From the NCBI GenBank assembly GCA_900554215.1, contig USGG01000053.1:1-13860 (forward strand): a stretch of DNA of 13,860 nucleotides, in the 5' to 3' direction. The notes beneath the pieces were generated by a model. It saw only the letters and a list, made by a program, of their open reading frames with translations, searched no databases and had not been told where the DNA came from. Position 1 is the stretch's first letter. Every line of letters begins with the position of its first letter. This document shows positions 7,172-13,654 of the stretch, one piece after another. Both the position numbers and the translations under genes were made by a program. The stretch is from an uncultured Megasphaera sp. (lineage in GTDB: Bacteria > Bacillota > Negativicutes > Veillonellales > Megasphaeraceae).

Positions 7172-7312
7172 TTATTTCGTGCAGACCTGATTGCCTACGG
7201 TGCAGGACGTTTTGCAAGCGGACTGACAAGAAGTCTGACATTCGCTGCAGCCAGCATGCTGCGTCGTTTTCTGAATCGATTCCGTATTAATCGTAATGAT
7301 ATGTTTTGCCAT
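7172..7312 (-). CDS. scfA: SCIFF ranthipeptide precursor (six cysteines in forty-five residues)
   Basis: A 46-residue peptide, too short for usual gene finders. It begins MAKHIITINTESIQ, a leader of the SCIFF type, and its core runs from Cys22 to Cys44 with six cysteines at 22, 25, 29, 33, 37 and 44. The core CQTSCQSACKTSCTVGNQ is the hallmark of the SCIFF family. In the related CteA peptide the matured link is between a cysteine and a threonine five residues later; Cys33 and Thr38 have that spacing here. The ATG has GAGGTGA six bases upstream and a promoter some 30 bases further. The maturase gene follows on the same strand after a hairpin. The product is expected to be a ribosomally made, thioether-linked peptide; its biological role is not settled, though signalling has been proposed for ranthipeptides. 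Confidence 0.95.
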   Translation of the reverse strand: MAKHIITINTESIQKTTQHAGCSECQTSCQSACKTSCTVGNQVCTK

Positions 7313-7343
7313 TATCTTTCACCTCACTGTCAAGACTGTTTTT

Positions 7344-7372
7344 ATTGTATCACATCACTCGTATTTCGACAA
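7344..7372 (-). promoter_or_regulatory. Promoter of the SCIFF peptide/maturase operon
   Basis: On the minus strand TTGTCG (7372-7367) and TACAAT (7349-7344) are separated by 17 bases. The SCIFF start codon lies about 31 bases past the -10. The -35 sits just beyond the stop codon of the upstream gene, so the whole promoter fills the 64-base gap. Confidence 0.72.
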
Positions 7373-7376
7373 TATA

Positions 7377-7772
7377 TTAAAGAAGCTTAACGCCTTTAAA
7401 GACGAAGTTTTTGCCCATAGAAACGACGATAGACCGTTCCTCAAAGACGTTGTGCGTATCGAAGAAGATATCAAAGCCGCCGTTATAAGTTACATATACA
7501 GAATTGATGCGCTGCAGGTAGCCGCATATTTCTTCTGCCGACACTTCGGGCTCTCCGTCAGCCCGCCATTTTTTATTTTTAAAATTAGCGATGAGGGGCG
7601 CGTGGGTCATAACGCGGGAGCGGTGCGCCAAAATCCATTCCCATACGTGTTCGCCATAGCGGCGAGCTTCTTCGTCCCGGCCTTCTTCCAGCCCTTCCAG
7701 CATGAACAAGACCGGCTTGCCTTCACACATGATTTCATCCATATAGCTGCCCTTTACGTATTTTAAATCCAT
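7377..7772 (-). CDS. DUF2262-like hypothetical protein
   Basis: A 131-residue soluble protein with no signal peptide or membrane segment. Its pattern fits DUF2262, a bacterial family of unknown function: a helical middle (HVWEWILAHRSRVMTHAPLIANFKNKKW, 42-69), SAEEICGYLQRINSVYVTYNGGFDIFF (78-104), then a final strand pair with SIVVSMGKNFVFKGVKLL. I assign the family from memory, so with moderate confidence. The ATG at 7772 is used because GGGGGAGGG lies about ten bases upstream; an ATG at 7793 in frame would overlap or precede this site. It has its own promoter inside the end of nth and no obvious terminator before the SCIFF promoter, so some read-through into the ranthipeptide operon is possible. 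I see nothing that reveals a function. Confidence 0.72.
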   Translation of the reverse strand: MDLKYVKGSYMDEIMCEGKPVLFMLEGLEEGRDEEARRYGEHVWEWILAHRSRVMTHAPLIANFKNKKWRADGEPEVSAEEICGYLQRINSVYVTYNGGFDIFFDTHNVFEERSIVVSMGKNFVFKGVKLL

Positions 7773-7824
7773 ATTGAATGAACCCTCCCCCATTATTAAA
7801 ATGGCTGTAGCCTAAGCATGTTCT

Positions 7825-7853
7825 ATCTTACCGAGTTTTAGCTGTTTTGTCAA
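7825..7853 (-). promoter_or_regulatory. Promoter embedded in the 3' end of nth
   Basis: On the minus strand TTGACA (7853-7848), 17 bases, TAAGAT (7830-7825). The -10 includes the nth stop codon TAA, so the promoter is largely coding sequence. It drives the DUF2262-like gene, whose start is about 53 bases downstream. Confidence 0.7.
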
Positions 7854-8481
7854 TTGACGAGGCAGGACACAAGTCGGCCAGGAAACAGTCGTCGCAGGCC
7901 GGCTTGCGGGCTTTGCATATGCGGCGGCCGTGCCAGATGAGCCAGTGGTGGGCCCGGCTCCACCATTCCTCGGGAATGGCTTTCTGCAAGCCCTTTTCGA
8001 CTTCCAGAGGCGTCTTCCCTTCGGCCAGCTGCAGGCGGTTGGACACGCGGAATACGTGCGTGTCGACGGCGATAGCCGGCGTGTCGAATAAAATGCTGAC
8101 CAGCACGTTCGCCGTCTTGCGCCCTACGCCGGGCAGCTTGACCAGTTCGTCAAAGGTCTGGGGCACTTCGCCGCCGTACTGTTCGCACAGGATAGCGCAG
8201 TTGGCCAAGATGTTCTTGGCCTTGCTGTGGTACAGGCCGCAGGTGCGTATTTTTTCTTCCAGTCCTTCCAGACCCAGGGTCAGCATCCTTTCCGGCGTGT
8301 TATATTCCGGAAACATGCCGGCCGTGACAATGTTTACCCGTTCGTCCGTGCACTGGGCCGATAAGATGACGGCTATCATGAGCTCGAAAGGCGTCGTATA
8401 ATGCAGGGCCGGCTTCATGATACCGTACTGATCCTGAAACCGCTGCAGCATTTTCTGCTTTACTTTCTTCGTAATTGCCAT
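7828..8481 (-). CDS. nth: Endonuclease III, DNA glycosylase/AP lyase
   Basis: A 217-residue bifunctional glycosylase and AP lyase that removes oxidised pyrimidines in base excision repair. The helix-hairpin-helix LPGVGRKTA (116-124) carries the catalytic Lys122, and Asp140 in AVDTHVFRVSNRL is the conserved aspartate. The C-terminal 4Fe-4S motif is intact as Cys189-X6-Cys196-X2-Cys199-X5-Cys205. Length matches E. coli Nth (211). The ATG directly abuts the TAA of the upstream larE-like gene, with GGAGG inside that gene's end, so translation is probably coupled. It is the last gene of a three-gene operon; no strong terminator follows and a promoter for the next gene overlaps its end. Confidence 0.96.
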   Translation of the reverse strand: MAITKKVKQKMLQRFQDQYGIMKPALHYTTPFELMIAVILSAQCTDERVNIVTAGMFPEYNTPERMLTLGLEGLEEKIRTCGLYHSKAKNILANCAILCEQYGGEVPQTFDELVKLPGVGRKTANVLVSILFDTPAIAVDTHVFRVSNRLQLAEGKTPLEVEKGLQKAIPEEWWSRAHHWLIWHGRRICKARKPACDDCFLADLCPASSIDKTAKTR

Positions 8482-9312
8482 TTATGTTTCCTCCCTTGTC
8501 TCGATTCCTTCGTTCAAGCTTCCCATGGCGTATCCGCCTAAATCGACGGTAACGTAGGTAAAACCGTAGCCGCGTAGGGCCTGAACGATCTCAGCTCCAT
8601 GCTGCAGCACGGCGGAGATTTCACCTTGTCCTACTTCGATACGGGCGACGTCGCCGTGGTGGCGCACGCGCAATGAGCCCTTCACAAAGGGAGCGATGTA
8701 CGCCTCGGCCTGGTCGACCTGGCGCAGACGCTGGGGCGATAAAGGCACGCCATAGGGAATCCGGCTGGCCAGGCAGGCCGCGCTCTGCTTGTTCCACGTC
8801 GGCAGTCCAAGCATTTTTGAAAGCTCCCGTATGTCCCCTTTTGTCAGCCCCGCCTCCACCATGGGACTGCGCACGACGTCGGCCAATTCTCTCAGCGCCT
8901 TCATGCCGGGACGGTAATCGCCTAAGTCGTCGACGTTGCTGCCGTCGGCTACCCACCGGTACCGGCGTTCTTTCGCCAAAACCGCTAAAGCAGTAAATCG
9001 TATTTTCTTGCAGATATAGCAGCGGTCCGGCTGATTTTTGACAAATTCCTCATTATCAAATTCCCGCGACGGCATGACGACATGAGCAACCCCCATCTGT
9101 ACCGCCATCTGGCAGGCCGCGTGCTCTTCCCCTTCTGGCAAGGTCGGCGACACAGCCGTTACGGCCAAGGCCTTATCGCCCAATACGTCACCAGCAACAT
9201 AGGTCAAAAAAGTGCTGTCTACGCCGCCGGAAAAACCGACGACGACGCTGCCCATATCGGTGACGACGGCGCGCAGCTTTTCATATTTCGTTAAAAGTTC
9301 TTTATTGGCCAT
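8482..9312 (-). CDS. larE: LarE-type ATP-dependent sacrificial sulfur transferase
   Basis: A 276-residue PP-loop ATP pyrophosphatase of the LarE family. LarE activates the P2CMN carboxylate with ATP and donates sulfur during synthesis of the nickel-pincer nucleotide cofactor of lactate racemase. The PP-loop SGGVDS is at 28-33. GSNVDDLGDYRPG (124-136) and SPMVEAGLTKGDIRELSKMLGLPTW are family hallmarks. Cys180 in AACLASRIPYG corresponds to the sacrificial Cys176 of Lactobacillus plantarum LarE. An additional CYIC pair (Cys98, Cys101) is present. No larA, larB or larC is in the window. The ATG has AAGGGG about seven bases upstream. It starts 11 bases after the ADP-ribosylglycohydrolase-like gene and directly abuts nth. 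The actual substrate in this organism is uncertain. Confidence 0.88.
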   Translation of the reverse strand: MANKELLTKYEKLRAVVTDMGSVVVGFSGGVDSTFLTYVAGDVLGDKALAVTAVSPTLPEGEEHAACQMAVQMGVAHVVMPSREFDNEEFVKNQPDRCYICKKIRFTALAVLAKERRYRWVADGSNVDDLGDYRPGMKALRELADVVRSPMVEAGLTKGDIRELSKMLGLPTWNKQSAACLASRIPYGVPLSPQRLRQVDQAEAYIAPFVKGSLRVRHHGDVARIEVGQGEISAVLQHGAEIVQALRGYGFTYVTVDLGGYAMGSLNEGIETREET

Positions 9313-9323
9313 TATATCGCCCC

Positions 9324-10118
9324 TTACTTCATATATTGCACTTCAAAATTCACTACAACAGACAGCATATCCTTCGGCAAATAGGATTGGGCCTTCTGCC
9401 ACAGCCAGTCAGGCACGCCGTAAAACGCCTCGGCAATGGAGCCGGCTATAGCCGCCTGCGTATCCGTATCGCCTCCGAGGGACACGGCGTTGTCAATCGC
9501 ATCTTGCAGATTGCCGCTTTCCAAAAATGATTCAATCGCTTCCGGCACGCTGTCCGCCGTCCGGCAGGTAAAAGCATACCCGGGCCGTATTTCATCGAGA
9601 GAAGCCGTCAAGGGATAAAAATACCGCCGCATATAGGCGCGGATATCGTCTTTACTGCTTCCGGTTCGGGCTAAATATATGGCGGACGCTACGGCGACGG
9701 CTCCCTGCACGGCTTCAGGATGGTCGTGCGTGACGAGAGCCGTAATTTCCGCCAAGGCCTGCACCTCGTCCAACGAACGGCCAACCCAGGCGGCAGGCGC
9801 TACGCGCATGGCCGCACCGTTGCCATAGCTGCCGTACGGCGCACTCCCGTCCGATGAAAACCAGCAGGCAAACTGCCGGCCAAACCCGGCATTGGGATAT
9901 CGGCGGCACCAGTATTTCAGCTGCCGCCGCAGCGGCCCGATATATCCGCAGCGCGATTCCTTTCCTTCGGCCAGAGCCGCTGCAACGGCTACAGTCGTCA
10001 CCGTATCGTCCGTAAACCGCGATCCTTCAGCAAACCAGGTGAAATCCTTCGTCTTGATCGGACTTTCGCAAAATTCATAAGGCGAACCGACAATATCGCC
10101 TAAGATCGTCCCTTTCAT
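9324..10118 (-). CDS. ADP-ribosylglycohydrolase family protein
   Basis: A 264-residue all-helical member of the ADP-ribosylglycohydrolase (DraG/ARH) family, which removes ADP-ribose from proteins or small molecules using two Mg ions. Metal-ligand motifs are visible: GTILGDIVGSPYE at the N-terminus, FTDDT (35-39), SYGNGAAMR (97-105) and GGDTDTQAAIAG (215-226). The first and last are the usual metal sites of the family. The ATG has GAAGGTGA about four bases upstream. It is the first gene of an operon with larE-like and nth genes (11-base and zero-base gaps). No partner ADP-ribosyltransferase gene is visible, so whether the target is a protein, DNA or a metabolite cannot be told from here. Confidence 0.9.
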   Translation of the reverse strand: MKGTILGDIVGSPYEFCESPIKTKDFTWFAEGSRFTDDTVTTVAVAAALAEGKESRCGYIGPLRRQLKYWCRRYPNAGFGRQFACWFSSDGSAPYGSYGNGAAMRVAPAAWVGRSLDEVQALAEITALVTHDHPEAVQGAVAVASAIYLARTGSSKDDIRAYMRRYFYPLTASLDEIRPGYAFTCRTADSVPEAIESFLESGNLQDAIDNAVSLGGDTDTQAAIAGSIAEAFYGVPDWLWQKAQSYLPKDMLSVVVNFEVQYMK

Positions 10119-10163
10119 TCGTTCACCTTCTCATTTTAAATATAAAAAACGCATATATGATGT

Positions 10164-10172
10164 ATTATATCA
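10164..10172 (-). promoter_or_regulatory. Extended -10 promoter of the ADP-ribosylglycohydrolase-larE-nth operon
   Basis: On the minus strand TGATATAAT (10172-10164) is a perfect -10 with the TGn extension. There is no convincing -35 at 16-18 bases. It lies about 45 bases before the start codon and downstream of the pncB terminator. Confidence 0.5.
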
Positions 10173-10200
10173 TAGTACGCAAGAGTCCGCCTATGCCATA

Positions 10201-10240
10201 GAAAAACACTGCATATCCAGTTTGCTGGAATATGCAGTGT
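10201..10240 (-). terminator. Intrinsic terminator of pncB
   Basis: ACACTGCATAT (10206-10216) pairs with ATATGCAGTGT (10230-10240). After a one-base bulge, CCAG/CTGG adds four pairs around a TTTG loop. On the minus strand a TTTTT run (10206-10202) follows. It lies 14 bases past the pncB stop. Confidence 0.9.
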
Positions 10241-10254
10241 CCTATTCATGCCGC

Positions 10255-11706
10255 TTAAAAGAAATGCAGCGATTCTTCTTTCAAAACCTTTTCCCGCAAT
10301 GCCGAAACCTTAGCGCTGCGCTGCACCCACATTTCTTCCGGGTTGACGAGGCGCTGGTATTCAGGCCACAGGCTGTCCATTTGTTCGTCCGCATAGGCGA
10401 TGATATCCGACAAGGACGGCAAGTCGTAGACCAGCTTTCCTTTCTGGAAAATCGGCCGGAGCATCGTCTTGACTTCAAAGGAATTGGCCGGAATCAGCCG
10501 AGACCGCCACGGCGCTTTGTCGCTGGTCAAATGCAGGTCCTGCGTCGGGTCGATCATTTCTCCTTCCAGCGCGATGATGTCCGCTTTCATCTTGCCCGTC
10601 TTCTTGTCGTAAATGCGCAGGACGTTTTTAATCCCCGGGTTTGAAATTTTTTCGGCGTTGTCGCTCATCTTGATTTTCGGTACGAAAACGTTGCCGTCAT
10701 ATTGACCGACAAGCTTGAATACGCCGCCCAGAGACGGGCTGCCCTTCGCCGTAATCAGATTGGTGCCGACGCCCCACGAATTGATGGCGCAGCCCTGAAT
10801 CTTCAATTCGGAAATAAGCGTTTCATCCAGGTCGTTTGACGCGGCGATTACGGCGTCGCCGAAGCCGGCTTCTTCAAACATCCGGCGGGCTTCCTTCGAC
10901 AGGTAAGCCAAGTCGCCGCTGTCTAAACGGATGCCGTACGTCTTAGGCAGCGTGCCCGCTTCCCTCATTTCCTGGAAAACCGTAATGGCGTCGGGTACGC
11001 CCTGCTTAAGGGTGTTGTACGTATCGACCAGCAGGATGAGGTTGTTCGGATACTGCCGGGCGTAGGCGCGGAACGCTTCCAATTCCGTCGGAAAGCTCAT
11101 GACCCAGCTGTGAGCCATCGTCCCCAGAATAGGAATGTGGAACAATGCGCCGGCCAGCACGTTGCTCGTGCCGTTGAAGCCGCCGATCATCGCCGAACGG
11201 GCGCCGTACACACCGGCCGATTCTCCCTGCGCCCGGCGCAGGCCGAACTCCATCAATGCGTCTTTGCCGGCGACGGTACGGACGCGGCGGGCCTTCGTGG
11301 CAATGAGGCTTTCATGGTTCATGATCATGGACATGCACGTTTCTAAGAGCAGGCATTCGTCTTTTTTGGCATGAACGCGCAGGAGCACTTCCTGCGGAAA
11401 AGCCACGGTGCCTTCCGGCATGGCGTAGATGTCGCCGGTAAAGGACCAGGTCCGCAGATATTCAAGAAATTCATCGCAGAAAATTCCCGTCTTTTTCAAG
11501 TAGTCTATGTCGTCATCGCTGAAATGGATGCGGGAAACATAGTCAATCAAGTGTTCCAATCCGGCGACGACAGTATAGCCGCCGTTGAACGGATTGCTCC
11601 GATAATACCGGTCAAACACGCAGTACTGCTCGTGTTTGCCTTCTAAAAACAGCCCCTGCATCATCGTCAGCTGATACAGGTCCGTCAGCAATGCATTAGT
11701 ATACAA
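10255..11706 (-). CDS. pncB: Nicotinate phosphoribosyltransferase
   Basis: A 483-residue enzyme of the Preiss-Handler pathway that joins nicotinate and PRPP, with ATP hydrolysis, to make nicotinate mononucleotide for NAD. Family segments visible are LLTDLYQLTMMQG at the N-terminus, GTMAHSWVMSF with His199 (the histidine phosphorylated in this family), LLVDTYNT (225-232), GIRLDSGDLAYLS (258-270) and GVGTNL. The long form of nearly 490 residues is common in Bacillota. The start is taken as TTG at 11706 because GGAGG lies eight bases upstream and homology begins there; the frame stays open upstream, but that region holds the promoter. Transcribed alone, with its own promoter and terminator, and divergent from the transporter gene. 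Confidence 0.93.
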   Translation of the reverse strand: MYTNALLTDLYQLTMMQGLFLEGKHEQYCVFDRYYRSNPFNGGYTVVAGLEHLIDYVSRIHFSDDDIDYLKKTGIFCDEFLEYLRTWSFTGDIYAMPEGTVAFPQEVLLRVHAKKDECLLLETCMSMIMNHESLIATKARRVRTVAGKDALMEFGLRRAQGESAGVYGARSAMIGGFNGTSNVLAGALFHIPILGTMAHSWVMSFPTELEAFRAYARQYPNNLILLVDTYNTLKQGVPDAITVFQEMREAGTLPKTYGIRLDSGDLAYLSKEARRMFEEAGFGDAVIAASNDLDETLISELKIQGCAINSWGVGTNLITAKGSPSLGGVFKLVGQYDGNVFVPKIKMSDNAEKISNPGIKNVLRIYDKKTGKMKADIIALEGEMIDPTQDLHLTSDKAPWRSRLIPANSFEVKTMLRPIFQKGKLVYDLPSLSDIIAYADEQMDSLWPEYQRLVNPEEMWVQRSAKVSALREKVLKEESLHFF

Positions 11707-11736
11707 TACACTCGCCTCCAAATTAATTCTACGTAT

Positions 11737-11766
11737 ATTATACATCATATGAATGAATAGGAGCAA
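11737..11766 (-). promoter_or_regulatory. Promoter of pncB
   Basis: On the minus strand TTGCTC (11766-11761), 18 bases, TATAAT (11742-11737). The -10 is perfect consensus, and the TTG start codon lies about 31 bases downstream, past the GGAGG site. Confidence 0.6.
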
Positions 11767-11839
11767 TGAAATTTTGCCATTCGTTGCCTGGCCAGTTCTG
11801 CCGGCACTGCGGCGGCCCCTGTATTCGCTGCAGGTTTCA

Positions 11840-11848
11840 TGGTATAAT
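11840..11848 (+). promoter_or_regulatory. Extended -10 promoter of the EamA transporter gene
   Basis: TGGTATAAT is a perfect -10 with TGn extension, 42 bases before the GTG start. The -35 region is weak. This promoter and that of pncB are divergent, about 70 bases apart. Confidence 0.6.
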
Positions 11849-11890
11849 AAATTCGTTCTGCATATTTTTATACGAAAGGAGCATCAGCAC

Positions 11891-12793
11891 GTGAAATATC
11901 GACTTATGCTTTTACTCACAGCCCTCGTCTGGGGCTGCGCCTTCGTAGCCCAGCGCACGGGTATGGAAACGATCGGCCCCTTCGCCTTTAACGGCCTCCG
12001 GTTCTGGCTGGGCGCGCTGTCCCTCTTTCCCGTACTGTATATGAACCGCCACAAGGACGAGGAAACATACGCAGCTCCGCCTAAGGGGCTGACCCTCGTG
12101 ACGGCCAGCGCAATTCTGGGATTTTTCCTGTTTTCCGGCTCTTCCTTTCAGCAGGTTGGACTCATTTATACTACAGCCGGCAAAGCTGGGTTCATCACAT
12201 CCCTGTATATCGTAGCCGTCCCCCTGATCGGCTTGCTGATGAAAAATACGCTGCGCCTAGCCCATATCCTCGGCTGCCTTATCGCCGTATCGGGACTGTA
12301 TCTTCTGGCTTTCCACGGCAGCGGCGAGGCCATCAACTTCGGCGACCTGCTGAATCTCATCGGCGTCGTCTTCTGGTCCCTGCATATTTTATTCATCGAT
12401 CGATTCGTACCGTATTTTTCCGGCATCAAGCTGGCCGTTGGCCAATTTATCGCCTGCGGCTGCTACAACTTTATCGCTATGCCCTTTTACGGAGAAACAC
12501 TGACCGTCGCCATGATCGCCGCCTCGGCGGTGCCCATCATCTACTGCGGCATTTTATCCAGCGGCGTCGGCTATACCCTGCAAATCGTCGCCCAGCGGAA
12601 GGTCCCGCCGACAGAGGCATCTCTCCTCTGCAGTTTCGAAATGATCTTCGGCGCGTTGGCCGGCATGCTCCTTCTCGGTGAATGGATGAGCATGCGCGAG
12701 TTCATAGGCTGCGTCCTCATGACTATCGGCATCTTCTCCGCCCAAATCCCCAGCCGGGCCATTCTGCAGTTCAGAAAAAATCTATCCTATTAA
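11891..12793 (+). CDS. EamA-family (DMT superfamily) transporter
   Basis: A 300-residue inner membrane protein with about ten predicted helices in two EamA repeats (roughly residues 5-140 and 150-290), the usual layout of drug/metabolite transporters. The first helix LMLLLTALVWGCAFVAQRTGM and the later pieces PPTEASLLCSFEMIFGALAGMLLLGEWM (inside helices 8-9) are typical. Substrates range from amino acids to drugs and cannot be inferred here. The start is GTG at 11891 with AAAGGAG nine bases upstream; the frame is open back to 11753, but that part overlaps the promoter and encodes non-membrane sequence. It is the only plus-strand gene, monocistronic, and ends against a shared terminator. Confidence 0.9.
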   Translation: MKYRLMLLLTALVWGCAFVAQRTGMETIGPFAFNGLRFWLGALSLFPVLYMNRHKDEETYAAPPKGLTLVTASAILGFFLFSGSSFQQVGLIYTTAGKAGFITSLYIVAVPLIGLLMKNTLRLAHILGCLIAVSGLYLLAFHGSGEAINFGDLLNLIGVVFWSLHILFIDRFVPYFSGIKLAVGQFIACGCYNFIAMPFYGETLTVAMIAASAVPIIYCGILSSGVGYTLQIVAQRKVPPTEASLLCSFEMIFGALAGMLLLGEWMSMREFIGCVLMTIGIFSAQIPSRAILQFRKNLSY

Positions 12794-12794
12794 T

Positions 12795-12840
12795 AAAAAG
12801 CTGTCATGATTTGGAACCTCTCCTTCATGACAGCTTTCTC
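12795..12840. terminator. Bidirectional terminator between the convergent transporter and transketolase genes
   Basis: AAAGCTGTCATGA (12797-12809) and TCATGACAGCTTT (12825-12837) form a perfect 13-bp stem with a 15-base loop. The minus-strand side ends in TTTTTATTA, a good U-tract for the transketolase gene. The plus-strand side ends in TTTCTCTCTATTTT, a weaker one for the transporter. Confidence 0.82.
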
Positions 12841-12841
12841 T

Positions 12842-13651
12842 CTATTTTCGTTTCAATACGGCCCTGACAGCCTCCGCAACATGACTGGGACCCAAGCCGT
12901 AGGCCTCCAGCAATTCGTTTGGCCGGCCCGACTCTCCGAACCGATCGCGAATGCCTACCAGTTCAACAGGCACGCAGCAGCGCTGAACCAGGCATTCACA
13001 TACAGCACTTCCCAGCCCGCCGATGCGCTGGTGTTCTTCGCATACGACGACGGCTCCCGTCGCGGCAGCGCAGGATACGATGCGGTCTTCATCCAAGGGC
13101 TTGACCGTATGGACGTTGACGACTTGTACAGAAACGCCTTCGCCAGCCAGGGTCTTCGCTGCTTCCAAGCTTTGATGCACCATGATGCCGTTGGCAAAAA
13201 TCGTGACGTCCGTCCCCTTGCGGAATACAGAAGCCTTGCCAATCGTAAAGGGCGTGTCGTCGTCGGTGACGACCGGCACAGGATTGCGGCTGAACCGGAT
13301 ATACGAAGGCCCTATCATATCGTATACAGCCATGGTCGCCTTATACGTTTCCTTATAATCGCAGGGAACGACGACCATAATGTTGGGAATCGTCCGCATG
13401 AGCGCCACGTCTTCTAGAGCCTGATGCGTCCCGCCGTCAGGCCCCACGGAAATACCGGCATGAGCACCGCCCAACTTGACGTTCAAACGATTATACCCGA
13501 CTGTATTGCGGATCTGTTCCCACGCCCGGCCGGTCAGAAACACGCCGTACGTAGACACAAATGGGACGAATCCCGTCAGGGACATGCCGGCGGCCGTGCC
13601 GACTAAATCCTGTTCCGAAATGCGAATGCTGAATTGTTTGTCCTTTTTCAT
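12842..13651 (-). CDS. Transketolase C-terminal subunit, N-terminally truncated or chimeric
   Basis: A 269-residue protein. From Ile11 it matches the C-terminal half of split transketolases: ISEQDLVGTAAGMSLTG with the catalytic glutamate Glu13, VSTYGVFLTGRAWEQIRN, AGISVGPDGGTHQALEDVALMR, and a C-terminal domain with GGLGSAV and IRDRFGESG. Complete subunits are about 310 residues; some 40-45 residues that normally precede the glutamate (with RDAYG and RFFNxGI stretches) are absent. They are replaced by MKKDKQFSIR, which has its own GGAGG site and does not look like transketolase. The ATG at 13651 is chosen on that site. The N-terminal subunit gene, usually just upstream, is missing. Without the first part of the pyrimidine-binding domain, activity is doubtful. 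It may be a remnant, a fusion or an assembly chimera. Confidence 0.75.
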   Translation of the reverse strand: MKKDKQFSIRISEQDLVGTAAGMSLTGFVPFVSTYGVFLTGRAWEQIRNTVGYNRLNVKLGGAHAGISVGPDGGTHQALEDVALMRTIPNIMVVVPCDYKETYKATMAVYDMIGPSYIRFSRNPVPVVTDDDTPFTIGKASVFRKGTDVTIFANGIMVHQSLEAAKTLAGEGVSVQVVNVHTVKPLDEDRIVSCAAATGAVVVCEEHQRIGGLGSAVCECLVQRCCVPVELVGIRDRFGESGRPNELLEAYGLGPSHVAEAVRAVLKRK

Positions 13652-13654
13652 CTT

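Noticed and set aside
7011..7241. Minus-strand 76-residue frame across the SCIFF-maturase junction
   Set aside because: It is out of frame with both the SCIFF peptide and the maturase and has no family resemblance.
11707..11766. N-terminal extension of pncB
   Set aside because: The in-frame extension covers the TATAAT promoter and the ribosome site; family homology begins at the TTG at 11706.
11753..11890. N-terminal extension of the EamA transporter
   Set aside because: It contains the extended -10 promoter and the AAAGGAG site; the first membrane helix begins just after the GTG at 11891.
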